A DNA stretch of 64,000 nucleotides from Schizochytrium sp. TIO01 (GCA_004764695.1 SMSO01000014.1:1253148-1317147), one strand, 5' to 3'. Positions 51,301 through 62,022 are shown, counted from the first letter of the stretch. Notes: generated by a model from the letters alone, not told the origin. Translations and numbers: made by a program.

Positions 51301-52588
51301 GGTGTTGAACTGTTTCTATTGAAGCAAAGACACCTTGCCCTATAGCGGAGCTACTTCCTTTGATTGGGACGTCTACTATCTCTTGCTCAGCCTGACTATC
51401 TACACATTCCCCAGAATTGTCTCCTGATGCTTCCACACGAAGTGAGTTCTCATCATCATCATCATCATCATCATCAATTGCACTGCTAAGACCCGGATCT
51501 TCGGTATTGAGAACTCCCCGGTGAGAAATATTTGAGATGCTTCTGCTGTCAGAAGGGTGATTTTCAACGGGCAGGTTATCCTCAAGGTTCTCTAAGGCAT
51601 CACCCTGTGCTTCTGATTTTTCAACTAAACTAATAGAGTTTTCTGAATTCACAATATCGGTTGTCTCTTGTTGTTCTGCTCCTGGGCTGTTTCCGCTGTT
51701 ATTATCTGATGCTGGATATGGGTCACCACCGAAGGATGAAGTCTCTGTCAAATCTAATACGGAAGACTGCGAAAGATCTCCAGTCGTTGCATCCTCTCTA
51801 CATTCTACAGAGTCTTGCTGATTTTTGATTGAATCAAGTGCAAGAGCTGAAACAGAGCCCTTTTGTCCTGTAGCAACTGCCATACTTTGTTCGTCATTTG
51901 TTTCAAGTCCTGTTTGATCTACTGTAAAATTCTGAGGGGAGCCATCATGAGGTGCGTTAATCACAGATGGATTAGTATCCGTGATATCAATGTCATCAGC
52001 ATCATGAAAATTAGCAAGGGGTGGTGAAGATGGCTCATTGGACGGAATTTCATTTGAAAAGCTCACGCTGCCGGATCCTACCGCGGTGTTTCCCGGTAAA
52101 ACTTCAAATGGATCTTCCGGGCCTAAATTTTGTTCTGCACTTGAGTCGAAGCTTTCTTCACCTTGTGGCGAAACGAAGCCTATGCTGTGTGCCTGTATTG
52201 AGGATTCCTCTACACCATTTGCCTTGTCACTGTCAGACATGATGTCTGCAAAATCATCAATCTCCTCAGCTAGAGTTTGGCTTTGGACAGGATCCGATGA
52301 GGTATCTTGCGCAATCCCGTCTCCATTGAGTTTGGCGGCAGCCTGGTCATCAGTCGGTATTTTCTCAGAATTTTCTTCTTTGACTCCACTAGGTTCTCCG
52401 AGCTCCTCACTTGCACTATTCATCGTGAACTCCGCCTCAAAATCGTGCACAACAGTGTTGTCACTCAGTAATTTGTTGTCAGCAGCGCTGGCACCATCGA
52501 CTTCCGAGACCTTTGCAACACTGCTTTCTCCAAACTCCTCCGTTCGAGAACATTCCAACGGCGACAAGCCATCAGTCTCTCGGCTCAT
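48377..52588 (-). CDS. Very large acidic protein with FGDF motifs and a zinc ribbon (aftiphilin-like adaptor?)
   Basis: 1,403 residues from the first ATG (52586-52588); the frame extends 18 codons to a GTG. Mostly disordered and rich in Asp, Glu, Ser, Thr and Asn. Features in order: four perfect copies plus a partial copy of a 26-residue repeat (DASVQDISSTVVEP...) at about 530-650; clusters of DFGDF-type motifs at ~770-785 (EEFGDFGDFEDH), ~823-842 (DDFGDFGEADFGDFDE) and ~868-885; a C-x2-C-x10-C-x2-C zinc ribbon (KCTSCGALLRYISSKCLVCG) at ~963-985 followed by a predicted helical stretch; another DDDFGVF at ~1190; DDILGFDDF at ~1245; and a compact C-terminal patch (LLRKLWQEQNPDLQDAGLPD). F-G-D-F peptides bind the ear domains of AP-1 gamma and GGA, as in aftiphilin, so a clathrin-adaptor accessory role is plausible but inferred. 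The zinc ribbon is not part of aftiphilin as I know it. Confidence 0.85.
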   Translation of the reverse strand: MSRETDGLSPLECSRTEEFGESSVAKVSEVDGASAADNKLLSDNTVVHDFEAEFTMNSASEELGEPSGVKEENSEKIPTDDQAAAKLNGDGIAQDTSSDPVQSQTLAEEIDDFADIMSDSDKANGVEESSIQAHSIGFVSPQGEESFDSSAEQNLGPEDPFEVLPGNTAVGSGSVSFSNEIPSNEPSSPPLANFHDADDIDITDTNPSVINAPHDGSPQNFTVDQTGLETNDEQSMAVATGQKGSVSALALDSIKNQQDSVECREDATTGDLSQSSVLDLTETSSFGGDPYPASDNNSGNSPGAEQQETTDIVNSENSISLVEKSEAQGDALENLEDNLPVENHPSDSRSISNISHRGVLNTEDPGLSSAIDDDDDDDDENSLRVEASGDNSGECVDSQAEQEIVDVPIKGSSSAIGQGVFASIETVQHLPPEHADTSKMVLNTPQRNEAGYTDVSTTVIVGSELHSQDELSRDQATFDPSNPQVVEDSASDKSDEFGDFNETSQDANPISTINTDINHCAVDDNPTPGTDASVQDISSTVVEPAIDAGDMALQTSDASVQDISSTVVEPAIDAGDMALQTSDASVQDISSTVVEPAIDAGDMALQTSDASVQDISSTVVEPAIDAGDMALQTSDASVQDISSTIVEPATDVEDEISSAGDVAAQGITVNAGELATDVIMSSSLSKSEEQEPNLERNTDRNALIDMEVDSLNPTSQGVVDTLDQDLHDNFDSKSQTPNLSRDLDDPDDRPLNLTSEETLEEARVFSNGEKDEEFGDFGDFEDHQVTSPETVPIIDSATGATDEEPLETGQKGLHKTNDEDLEGLGDDDFGDFGEADFGDFDEAPKTVDESTAAIANPKTIPETSDGNDDIGDDFGDFGDADFEAEFQEAELPSSSPPPNSSTGDRALEFLSMPLDAFQDTVNKVFGSISQITAVLKDTVIDSSSRDDLIKSLIEDPASDSFFGPSKCTSCGALLRYISSKCLVCGEEVQNIGTMSYEDLCVNRAVESLSKYAQVERAAVHSNELLKMLRSSDDEGAAILLGRSFANLQVARSPRTSIDSRGTVLNTDEDEMPENKELPHDTERNPDRTDSLIFEDSNILLRSDSEVEAEDTANPHVAVDADAAFEKFKAQDFTSQETIHTDAELEHTQDEEETEYSQHTMSDADDMSTNPDQDRQGNTKGAEFDDDDDDFGVFEKAGSTPPVTSTSSSIPLAPTPMSAANDAANESSLIAPAIPSSSHHNMMSSDDILGFDDFTSFSSSAPPTNTVQDQGFASSDFFETMSSVPGSQQQQSPLVSGTQDQFNRAQAPTTGELSSDGEALLRKLWQEQNPDLQDAGLPDLSFIRNEGLALPFNATQLASRRSPSPALESMNSTMPSTPTSTLEQLSSQKPHTPLRYPKRCTGRR
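50639..50998 (-). repeat. 78-bp tandem repeats (coding), 4 perfect protein copies plus one partial
   Basis: The period is exactly 78 bp (26 codons). Units start (minus strand) at 50998, 50920, 50842 and 50764; a partial, diverged unit follows from 50686. Protein sequence is identical in four units, and only a few silent changes separate them (mainly in the unit around 50930), so the expansion is recent or kept homogeneous. Confidence 0.95.
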
Positions 52589-53154
52589 GGTGATGAAGTC
52601 CTCTGCAACCCCAAGACCGACCCAGTCTCGACTTGCACGCACAGTTTCTGCTTCGGATATGCATTGGAGTGACTGTACGTACCTATTGTACAGACTTAAA
52701 ATAGCCAGAATGGTCCTATACTACATAGTACAACTTTTATAATACGTTTCTTAGTTTGAGATTATAAATGACTTACATGAGTCAGCTTTAAGAAGGAGAA
52801 GAACAATAAAAGGATTCAGAAGGAAGGCAAAGGAAGAGATCAAGAAAGCACTGAGTGTGGCGCCACGACCGTGCGGTTTATTTGAGAAACGCAAAGTTAT
52901 AGACCTTTTTGGCACTCTTGACTAGCTAATTGAAGAGGGCTATGATGCTACTACGTAGAAAGTATCTCTCTACTGATACCATATACTGTATGGTATAGTT
53001 AGTACGTTTGTTGTATATGTTTGTGCACAAAGGCACGGGACCGCACAGACAGGCCAGAACTGTAACTCATCAAGGCCGTCGCGTAGAGCTGTGTGTGGTG
53101 CAGATACCGGATCTAGGTATTTGCGTCGTGTAGATTCATCAAGGTTTAGCCAAT
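52589..53154. other. Divergent intergenic region
   Basis: 566 bp between the large acidic gene and SND3. It contains an 8-bp inverted repeat with a 5-nt loop (ATACCATA/TATGGTAT) at 52977-52997, about 158 bp before the SND3 start. Confidence 0.6.
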
Positions 53155-53853
53155 ATGGCGCGCAAGTCTTTGTTGGAGCGCATCAAGGCGTCACCAATGA
53201 CGTACAACCTTGCCACGTTGGCGGTTTTGACAACCATCAAGTCCGTCTTTGACTTTGAGGACCCTTTGCAGCTGATGGTGCTGCGATTATTGGCGTTTGC
53301 ATGCCAGGTGCTCATTCTTGGTGTATTTGCATTCTTCTACTTTAAGTCCAAGAATGACCCTAACGCCGACAAAATCATCCACGTTCGTGCTTCACAGCTT
53401 GAGGCACCGCACATGCTCGCCTTGCGCGATACTACACAGCCTGACGAGAAGACCCAGATGACTCAGCACGAATATGACATGGAGAAGCTTCGTGGTACTC
53501 TGTTCCAGACTTCGCTGACAACTATGATCACGATGGGATTCCACTTTTATGGAGGTTACGCTATTCCCCTCATCATGTCCAACTTTGCCATTATCCGCTC
53601 CTTGATTGAACTACCATTCTTTGACCTTTACGTGAAAGGCAAGGATGACAAGATCTTCCGTGAGCTGCGTAGGCCTTGGCCGCAGAAGCGTGTTACTGGA
53701 ATGCAGAAGTTTTTCCAGGATAACTTGTCTCAGCAGTACAACACCATGCAGCGTGAGCTTGAGAACGAGGGCAATGACCCAACCCAGCCAGTTTCTGGCA
53801 AGGCTTCGACTGTAACTTCTCGTAATAAGAAGAAGCGCGCTGTACGCACATAA
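53155..53853 (+). CDS. SND3: SND3/PHO88 family ER-targeting membrane protein
   Basis: 232 residues. The N-terminal ~30 residues and the hydrophobic segment LMVLRLLAFACQVLILGVFA, followed by FYFKSKNDP, match PHO88 (Pfam PF10032). A central polar region (TQMTQHEYDMEKLRGTLFQT) leads to the second hydrophobic stretch (TTMITMGFHFYGGYAIPLIM), then LIELPFFDLYVKGK and RPWP, all typical of the family. A basic C-terminus (RNKKKRAVRT) ends the protein. In yeast SND3 acts with SND1/SND2 in the SRP-independent pathway that brings proteins with internal membrane segments to the ER translocon; it was first described as a phosphate-transport gene. Length is about 40 residues above yeast because of the C-terminal tail. 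The start is the ATG at 53155. Codon choice (GAG, AAG, CTC/CTT) suggests good expression. Confidence 0.93.
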   Translation: MARKSLLERIKASPMTYNLATLAVLTTIKSVFDFEDPLQLMVLRLLAFACQVLILGVFAFFYFKSKNDPNADKIIHVRASQLEAPHMLALRDTTQPDEKTQMTQHEYDMEKLRGTLFQTSLTTMITMGFHFYGGYAIPLIMSNFAIIRSLIELPFFDLYVKGKDDKIFRELRRPWPQKRVTGMQKFFQDNLSQQYNTMQRELENEGNDPTQPVSGKASTVTSRNKKKRAVRT

Positions 53854-55166
53854 AAAAAGGATCTATCCAAACTGCAGCTTTCTATGAATATGTGGGGAGT
53901 TGATTATAGTGCGTAGATTCGAGCAGGTTGAGTCATTGTTTTGCAGCCAACTGCTCGACATCTTGCGAGACTGTCAATTATTTCCTGTGTTTCAATTCTG
54001 GTTTATCATTCCGTGTCTGTCATCAAGATTGTGTTTTGTGAACTGTTTGGCCCTTGCAGCGTTCTACACTTCTTTCCGCAACGTGAAACAAGCTTATTAT
54101 TCTCCTCTAGTACACCTAAAACTATAAATACACACGTACTTCCGCTGTAAAAAGAAAGAGAAATTAAAAAGAGAAAATTCAATACGATACAAAGCATTAA
54201 CAAATTAAGGACTCCAATTGAGTCTGCATGTCGATTGTCTTGTGAGTCGTTGAAAACATCACTTACTTGAGGTAGGGTCAACTGTGTGCACGCCATATGA
54301 GTAGAATCTTATCACTAAGGTTAGTTACGTATAAAAGTACGTGCACAATTATAGTAAGGTTACCACAGTAGACAAAGATGACCATTGCACAAGCTGTTCG
54401 TACTTCCCTCAGCTAGCGAAGTGAACAGCTGAGCATGAAAGTTACTCTGTCGTGAGCTTTCCTATTTGTAGTAGGTGCCTACTTCATCATGTTGGTCTTA
54501 ACAGAGGAAAGTTAGGCCGATGCGTGCACACACAATCTTGTTAGTCATTGAATACTGTGACCTACGTTCCCCAAACTCACGAAAACACAGTCGACTTTCC
54601 AGTTGCAAGGTGGCGAGAGAACCATTACTACAGGCTGCATAGGACTATAAATGTAAGTGTGCACAATTACTTGCCAAAACATTTCAAGAGGTACTACGAG
54701 AAGAACTGGTCCGTTGATAGACTTCACTGTCGGCAGCAAAGTTATTTAGTGCTCATTGATCAGAAAATTAGCAGGAACGAGACTATGTGAGCCCAGGAAA
54801 AACTTCAGAATGTACCAGTAAGCGAATGGGAACCATGAAACCTGCGTGTGCAAGTTTGAGAAAGTAAATATTTCACAATGAAGGCTGGAAGAGGATACTT
54901 TAATAAGGTTTTTATATGTTTGTTTTTTATTACGAGCTTATATGAGTGAGACAATGGTTGTTTAAGCAAGATCCGTCAGTAACAGAGACCAAAGAAATGT
55001 GTGCAAAGAGGTCTGTGTGTTATTATATCTGGGCAGACTGCTGAAGACATCCGTCATCACAGATGGGTTGATCATTACAGGGTGTGCTTAGTTCATATAC
55101 GAAGTGTAGTCATGACAGGAGGTGCAAAAAAAAAGGAGATCACATAAAAGCCGGAGAGATGGCGAA
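53854..55166. other. Convergent intergenic region, 1.3 kb
   Basis: Between the stops of SND3 and the zinc-finger gene. Short unconvincing frames only; no RNA gene seen. Confidence 0.6.
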
Positions 55167-57311
55167 TTACTGAATGGTGGTTTGGAGTGCGTGAGGGTGC
55201 TGCTGGTAGCTTGCATTCGACATTTCAGATGCAGCTGAGGTGGATGAAAAATTGGATGCGATCGAGTTAACTGAGCTGCGTCGAGCCGCCGTACGCGATC
55301 CCCCCGCGTTGTGCGGCATCGTCAATTTGCTTGTGCTAGCACCGGTCTGAATATGTTGTGGCTGAGGGACCACAACGGAGCCCGGGACAACGCTGCTGCC
55401 ATCAAGACCACGGTTAGGGTAGTGGTTCTTGCAGAACTCTGAACCATCAACGGCGCTCTTGTAGCAGTAGTACATCGAGCAGCGCTTTCCGCCCCCGTGA
55501 GCCTTGCAGAACCCGGTGGGTCCTCGAGCAGACTTGTCGCAGAGATCGTGTTTGCATCGTCGTCCGCCACCGTGAGCAATGCAAAAATCTGTGGACCCCT
55601 GTGCTGACTTACGGCAGTCCGGTGCTTGGCATCTTCTACCTCCACCGTGCGCAATGCAGTAGTTCGTTGCTCCACGTGCAGATTTGGTGCACCCGTCCGC
55701 ATGGCACCTACGCCCACCTCCATGGGCAGCACAGAACAGAGTAGTGCTTCTTGCGAGTTTCTCACACCCTTGGAAGTGGCATGTCTTTCCAGCTTGGCGA
55801 GCGCTGTTGCGGCGCTTGCTCTTCGTAGATCCTCGGCGAGTGGCAGCGTTGGGAGCTGAGGCAATGCGGCTCATGGCATTCAAACCATCAGTGGGGTCGG
55901 TCTCTGCCCGCATGCGAGTGTCCAGCGGAGTCATGTTGTGAAGTGAGATAGCGTTGTTAATGGATCCAGACTCCTTCTTAACATTGGCATTTCCATTGTT
56001 ATTGTTGTTGCCATTGTTGATGTTCAACGAGAGGGCAGGGGGCAACGAGGATTTGTTGCCACCAGCAGTGGCTACTACTGCTGCTCTTGCTGCCGCCGCT
56101 CTTGCCGCTGCGGCTGCCTGGTTTTCTTTGTTACTGTAGTGCTTTCCAGTGACTTCTGCCGCGGCTGCTGCTGCGTCGGCAAGGGCCTGCATGTGCAGCA
56201 AAGAAGTGCCACTTTCCACTTTACCATCGTGTGCCGTCTTGGGCATCTTGAACGAGGGCGGGAGACTCGGTCTGCGCGCAGATAATTTCTGAAGCATTTG
56301 TTGGGATGGTGAGAGGGCTGCAGAAGATCCTGCAAAGACTGAGCTTCTCCGTGCGAAAGGTGAGTTTCCATGAAGAGGAGGGGCTTCAAGACCAAGGCTG
56401 CCTGCGGTCTGAGCGTGTTCTTCGGCGGAAGCAGCTTGTGCTGCGGCAACAGACATAGCGTGAAGGCCCGAACCGTCAAGAGAGAGCGGCGAGAGCTGGC
56501 TGGTGCGCTTCTGCTGATGGTTACTCGGAGTTTCGCCACCTGCTGAGGGAGGGGAGAGTGGTGACGGCAGGGAGTGCATAAAGGCAAATCTGTTGTTGTT
56601 TTGCTGTTGTTTATGCTGCATAAAGTATGCAGACAGAAGAGCATTGGGATCAGACATGAAGCTGCTGTTGAGTCCGGTTGAAGAGTTTAGAGTGGCAGAG
56701 TGCTCCTGCACAGGTGAGAGTGTTGGTGAAGGTGTGCGGGGTCTCTTGACAGGACGGGAGTCATCTTCAGGCTGGCTGATTTTAGTCTTCTTGGCGTTGC
56801 CGGATTCAGTCTGAAGCTGCATGTGCTGCTGAGGGTTTGAGGTCTTCACGTTGCTCTTGTTTGCCATGAACTCCTGTTTCATGAAAGAACTCGCGTTGCT
56901 GTTGTCCTTTTGCTGCTGGTGCAGGTTGAGCAACTGCTGCTGTTGCTTCTGTTGTTGCTGGTACTGCTGGAGGATCTGTTGCATGCTCATACCTTGCTGG
57001 TGGTTGTTTGTTGCTTGCATGAATGCTTGCTGCTCTTGTGAGCTTTCATTTGCGTTGCTAGAGTTGTTGTTGTTGTTGTTGCTGCTGCTGCTGCTGTTGT
57101 TGTTGTTGGGGGTGCCGTTGCCGTTCTTGCTGGCCTGGATGAGTTCCTGCAGCATGGCAATCTTACGCAAAGTCACGTCCTGCTGCTGCTGGAGAACGAT
57201 CTGGTCGTGTTGTCTTTGAAGCTCCGCAAGCTTCTCCTGCAGTGCCATGAGTTTGCGGCGATCTGACTCGAGGCCGTCATCGGCCGATGGGGCGCTCCTT
57301 GCGTTGGTCAT
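55167..57311 (-). CDS. WRKY19-like zinc-finger protein with Gln/Asn-rich N-terminus
   Basis: 714 residues. A short coiled coil (KLMALQEKLAELQRQHDQIV) begins the protein. Gln, Asn and Ser homopolymer tracts (~60-150) come next, then Ser/Pro-rich regions with Ala-rich runs. Five tandem zinc-knuckle units at ~508-632, each exactly 25 residues, follow the pattern C-x4-C-x10-12-C-x2-H-GGG-(R/K)-(R/K): CHFQGCEKLARSTTLFCAAH, CHADGCTKSARGATNYCIAH, CQAPDCRKSAQGSTDFCIAH, CKHDLCDKSARGPTGFCKAH and CSMYYCYKSAVDGSEFCKNH. A basic stretch (TRRGSTKSKRRNSARQAGK) just before it is a likely nuclear signal. This array is the WRKY19-like zinc finger, abundant in oomycetes and other stramenopiles and in plants. A role in gene regulation is inferred from the architecture (activation-type Gln tract plus zinc array); no target is known. 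Upstream lies 6.7 kb of repeat-rich non-coding DNA. Confidence 0.9.
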   Translation of the reverse strand: MTNARSAPSADDGLESDRRKLMALQEKLAELQRQHDQIVLQQQQDVTLRKIAMLQELIQASKNGNGTPNNNNSSSSSNNNNNNSSNANESSQEQQAFMQATNNHQQGMSMQQILQQYQQQQKQQQQLLNLHQQQKDNSNASSFMKQEFMANKSNVKTSNPQQHMQLQTESGNAKKTKISQPEDDSRPVKRPRTPSPTLSPVQEHSATLNSSTGLNSSFMSDPNALLSAYFMQHKQQQNNNRFAFMHSLPSPLSPPSAGGETPSNHQQKRTSQLSPLSLDGSGLHAMSVAAAQAASAEEHAQTAGSLGLEAPPLHGNSPFARRSSVFAGSSAALSPSQQMLQKLSARRPSLPPSFKMPKTAHDGKVESGTSLLHMQALADAAAAAAEVTGKHYSNKENQAAAAARAAAARAAVVATAGGNKSSLPPALSLNINNGNNNNNGNANVKKESGSINNAISLHNMTPLDTRMRAETDPTDGLNAMSRIASAPNAATRRGSTKSKRRNSARQAGKTCHFQGCEKLARSTTLFCAAHGGGRRCHADGCTKSARGATNYCIAHGGGRRCQAPDCRKSAQGSTDFCIAHGGGRRCKHDLCDKSARGPTGFCKAHGGGKRCSMYYCYKSAVDGSEFCKNHYPNRGLDGSSVVPGSVVVPQPQHIQTGASTSKLTMPHNAGGSRTAARRSSVNSIASNFSSTSAASEMSNASYQQHPHALQTTIQ

Positions 57312-57716
57312 CTTTGCTTGAATTGCTCGATCTGCGTCTGTTTATTCTGTGTTTGTTTGAGTGAATCAATGACTCAATCGCTACTCCTAGCGCAAGTCCT
57401 ATTCCTCCTAGCCTCTATCTAGCTAGGCCTACTGTCTCTCTACCGCTTTCTTTTCTCTTAGTTTCAAAAGCAAAGAGACTCGCTCGACCTCCGAGCGGAC
57501 TGCTGCTGCTCCTGCAGGTGCTGCTCCTGTCCGTGCGTGCTTTCGCTGCTTGCTTGCCTGCCTGCCTGCGTGCTGCTGCTTGTCGGCGTGCCTGTCTGCC
57601 TCGCTGTGATGTCTGCTCTGCGCTGTGCTGTCAAGCCTTCGTTGATCTTGCTCCTCGCCGTGGTGGTGGCCCGGCCTCGTTCGCAGTTTGCTGTTTGCTT
57701 GGGCCTGCGACTTCTT

Positions 57717-57747
57717 CTTTCTTTCATTCTTTCTTTCATTCTTTCAT

Positions 57748-57794
<47 letters not shown>
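57717..57794. repeat. (CTTT)n microsatellite
   Basis: About 78 bp of ctttcatt/cttt units, pure (CTTT) from about 57748. Confidence 0.95.
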
Positions 57795-57795
<1 letters not shown>

Positions 57796-57886
57796 GTAAG
57801 TGCTTTCTTTACTAAATATGGAGAAGCAGGAGCCAATTTCTTTAATTGTTCTCTTAACTATTCGCTTACTTATGCACGTAATTATT

Positions 57887-57960
57887 CACTCACTCACTCA
57901 CTCACTCTCTCTCTCTCTCTCTCTCTCACTCGATCACTCACTGACTTACTCACTTACTTC
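57887..57960. repeat. (CTCA)n and (CT)n microsatellite
   Basis: (CACT)n, then about 22 bp of (CT)n, then degenerate cact/gact/ttac units. Confidence 0.9.
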
Positions 57961-59669
57961 CTTGTCTTTACTCTCTTCCTTATGAGTTACCAACAACCTC
58001 TCTCATTCTTCTTTACTCTTTCTGTCCGAATTAAAAAGAATTGGATGAAATAAAAAAAATTAATATAAAGGAGTGGTGATGAAAGTTGTTCATTTTCTTC
58101 TTTCTCTCTGCTTATTCATTAATATCATATTCAGAGTTGGGTCTTCCGTAAACTCATTCATTCTGTTTTTTGGCTTTCTTTGTTTCTTTATTTCTTTCTT
58201 TCTGCCTGGTTTTTCTTTGTTTTTACTCACTCTTCCTCCATCTCGCTTTCTTCCAGGTTGGGGTTTTCTCACAACTGACTACCGGGGTGGTAGGCCTGCG
58301 CTATGGTGTTGTAGAGAATACTTTTTAGATTTGGTCAAGTTGAGAGGAAAGCAACCAATCGATATTTTCAGTTTTTAAATTTAACTCGCGCATTCATGTT
58401 ATGTTTTGAGCAGACTGGGGATGACTAAATGCTTTTTATAAAATTTTGTATTCATCTTTTCAAATTAATTCCTTTAAATCAGTTAGCTGGGTTGGACAAT
58501 AAATATTGAATTGGGTAGCGGTAAGTATTAAGCCTATCAGTTAGCTATGATTGGGTGGCTAGTTGTGGCTTTCTTTTAATCACCGTTCTTTTATGCAAAA
58601 GAAAAAATTAAGAGACAAGAGAGTAATATGCATTTTCTTCTTTATTTTAGGATTCTCTTCGACTCTTTTCTGCTGAGCATCATCGTTTAATCTGTTCTTG
58701 TTTTCATCATAATATGTGAATAGTCATTCACGGTAGGTGAGAGACTCATTTTCAAAAGAGAAAAATAAGACGATAAATCACAGACTAAGAGAGGAAAAAT
58801 GTTTGGTGAAAAGTTCAGTGCATATCTAGGAGGAGGAAGCAATCTTATTTTCTTGAAATATTGTTGTCATTCTTAGGAGAAAGTATGGTGTTCTTTTGGG
58901 GTTCGGGGGCACTACTAAGAAAGAAAGAAGAAGCAACCAACACGTGAAAAAATAAAAAAAATTATGTATTAAATAGAACGCATTGTAAACTGGTTATTGT
59001 CCTATTTCAAAAGAAAAAGAAAAAAGAAAGGCGATTAAACCACCACTCACGTGAATGTACTTTAATTCTAAGAAAATAAATTCATATTGAGGAAGGAATT
59101 GAGCGAGGCATGGTGTCTCCTTGTTCTCTAAACATTTTGAAGTAGGAAGTGAAAGACTAACAACAATGACTCAGCAGCACGTGCTCGCCTTTCCTCACAT
59201 CTCCACTGAAGCTTTAAAAGACGCCTCATAAGACCCCTCGTCCGGCTCGCATGCAGCTCCCTTCTTCTACTTAAAAAAAAAAAAGTAAACTAAAAAAACA
59301 CAGAACACCAGGAAACTATACATTTTAACTAAAAAACTACAATCACTTGATTTATATATATATATTCTGTTTTGTGTTGAATTTCCCCGCTTTAAAAGTA
59401 GAAAACGTGGTGTTACGTCATCCGAAGTTTTTGAATTGAATTCCTCGACCACTAAATTCTGCGTTCTGAAAGCACTTGGGTCGAAGAAGTCCTTTCTTTT
59501 GCTGGAGTCAAGTTCTATCCTTGAGGGACTGTGTGGAAGTAGGCACCTGAAGTTAAATACATTAAATGGAAGAGCTACATGCAACAAATGCGCCACTCAT
59601 AAGAGTGCCCAAAAGGGACCGTTCGTGCCGCTCATAGTCTTTTGCTTGGCTTCAACTGTTCTCATCCTC

Positions 59670-59700
59670 TTTTTTTTTTTTTTTTTTCTTTTTTTTTTTC
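59670..59700. repeat. Poly-T tract
   Basis: Two T runs (about 18 and 11) separated by one C, near position 59688. Confidence 0.9.
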
Positions 59701-62022
59701 CAATAATAAAGCACAGCTAATATAACAATTTTAATAGTAAATCCAAAAATGGAACAGTGATCCTTAAAATAACTGGAAGCTCATAAGACTGAAAAGAAAA
59801 GAAAGAAAAACATCTGGAGAGACTCCTTTCGCCCCTTAGTCCTAATAAATGAAAAGAAAGAATTCTAAATTAAAATTAAAATGAAACGTAGAAGTTGTAG
59901 TACATGAGGCTGACTGGAGGGAAACCAGCGTTGAGGCTTTCTTTAAGCTGCTTGTTGTTCTTGCAAACGTATCTGACTGGCTTGGAGAAGAATATTTTAA
60001 GTGGCTTTACTCTCTCTCTCTTTTCTCCCCTTCGACAAAGAAAGTAATTTATATTTTCCTGCGCTTCTGCGTTAAAAATATAAAAATGTTTTTTTTGGTT
60101 AGTGATAATTGTTAATACTAAAAAATGTACTTTGCGGGTCTCTTCTGTTCAAGTATAATTTGTTGGGAAATTACATGCACGATTAGCGCGTTCGCAAGCA
60201 CGCCCGAAGAAAAACCAAAGTAAAATGGCCAATAGCGAACAGGGACACGGGAATTTACACGAAGAAGCTTCTTGCAACTATAACAACACAAAAAGAAAGA
60301 AGAGAAATTGCCGTTTGAAAGTGGAGAACACTGATCGTGCGATCTTTCGGACAGAAGCACATTTTTATTTTAAAATTAAAGTTAGTTCTGCTATTGCGCT
60401 CCCATTGAATAAGTTTCAAGACAGAGATGGTCATACAAGAATGCAAAAGAACGCTTTCGTGTAAATAGTTCCGTAAAGCATATCCATGCATTGTCTGTAC
60501 GTGTAAATCGAAACAGTAATCTAAAATCCATCAAATTCTAGGCGAGCGAGTTGTGAAAGAAAAAATTGAAAGTAACACCAAGAATGAAGGGCTCTCTCTG
60601 CTTTGCATTGCATGCGCAGTGGAATTGCAGCAGTTGAAATCGACACTCGGGCCGCTCGCTCCTTCTTTACCTAATCCTGGGCCCTCAGCCGTCCTTGCGC
60701 GGTCTCCTTCTTCAGTATCGCGCATAAGATCACCAACAGAATCGCCCCGCCACGGAGAAGAACATGAGAAAAGAACCCTTTTTTTTGTTTCAAATAAAAT
60801 GGAGGAAAGCACGTGTTCTCTCTTGTCTTGTCTTGTCTTCTCTTCTTCGATGAGGGGTCCACTGTCCTCCAAAGGAGTCAGGGAAGGGTTCCGCAGGGAG
60901 TTTCTTTCTTCGCTGCTGCTGCGTGCTTTCCAATGAACGAGTGACTTGAGCTTCCTTAACAGAGCCTGGCTCGGCTTCGCATCACTTTCCATGATTGATT
61001 GATATGGCCTTTGGCAATCATCCTTGATGATCAAGTTCGTTCAACTTCCTTCTTTTCAACACTGCTACTGGCCCACTAGCCAGCTTTTACTGGGTAGTTT
61101 TTTTGTTTTTTTTTTTTAAAATAATAAATAAAAGGAACACTACTTTGAAAAGCGTTGAAAATCTACATCTCTAGAGGATGCAACGATGTTCTTTGAGTAG
61201 AGAGTGCCCAGTGGACAGTTTAAAAGAATAAAAATAGATTTTATATATACACTTTTACTGAAGTAAGATTTACTGAAAGAGTAGAAATTAGAACACTTGC
61301 AGAAAAAGAAAATATATGTATATTTATACGAGGGGTTCAACGTCTCATTTAAAGGTTTTACTTTCGTTATACGAGACGACACGTATTTTAAAAGTAGAAA
61401 CATTTTTCCTGTTAAAGATCCAGCCCCACAAGTCCTTGCGTGCAAAGTACGCGCCAGAGAAAAGAACAGCTCGAGCATGACATCAGATTGGGGTAAATGA
61501 AAAAGAGAAATCAAAATCAATCTTCAACATGTATTTGTCCCTCTTTTTAAAATAAGCCAAAATTAAAAACGATTCATTTAGATGAACAGATAGTTGGTTC
61601 ACTGATGACGCCAATCCATTCCCATTCTTTCATCTGCTGCATTCCTTTCTTCCTTCTCCTGGTCTTGGTCGAGCTTCTTTCCCGGCACTCCGAAGCCAAG
61701 CTATCTCAGGCTGTGGGTCCTTGGAGCCTTCTTCCTCTCTGCCCTCAGCACTGTTTTGAAGGCGTCCGCCTGGAAAGTGATCCTTATCTTGTTCTTCTAC
61801 AATGTCATAAATTTCATCATCATTCCTTGACCTCCAAAATTTCAATTAATTTTAATTAAGAGAGCAAACTTAGCAGGAAAAAGAAGAAGAAGAAGGAAAA
61901 AGAGAACCACGGCAAGCGAAACCACAGGGATCGCGACGCCATGACTCCGCGTTTCACAGCCTGATACAAGAAATGCCAGGGGCCCCTTAGCACGTATTCA
62001 TCCACATCACGTAAAGAAATCG

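Noticed and set aside
57518-58053. Phe/Leu/Ser-rich frames (membrane-protein look-alikes)
   Set aside because: They are translations of (CTTT)n and (CACT)n microsatellites.
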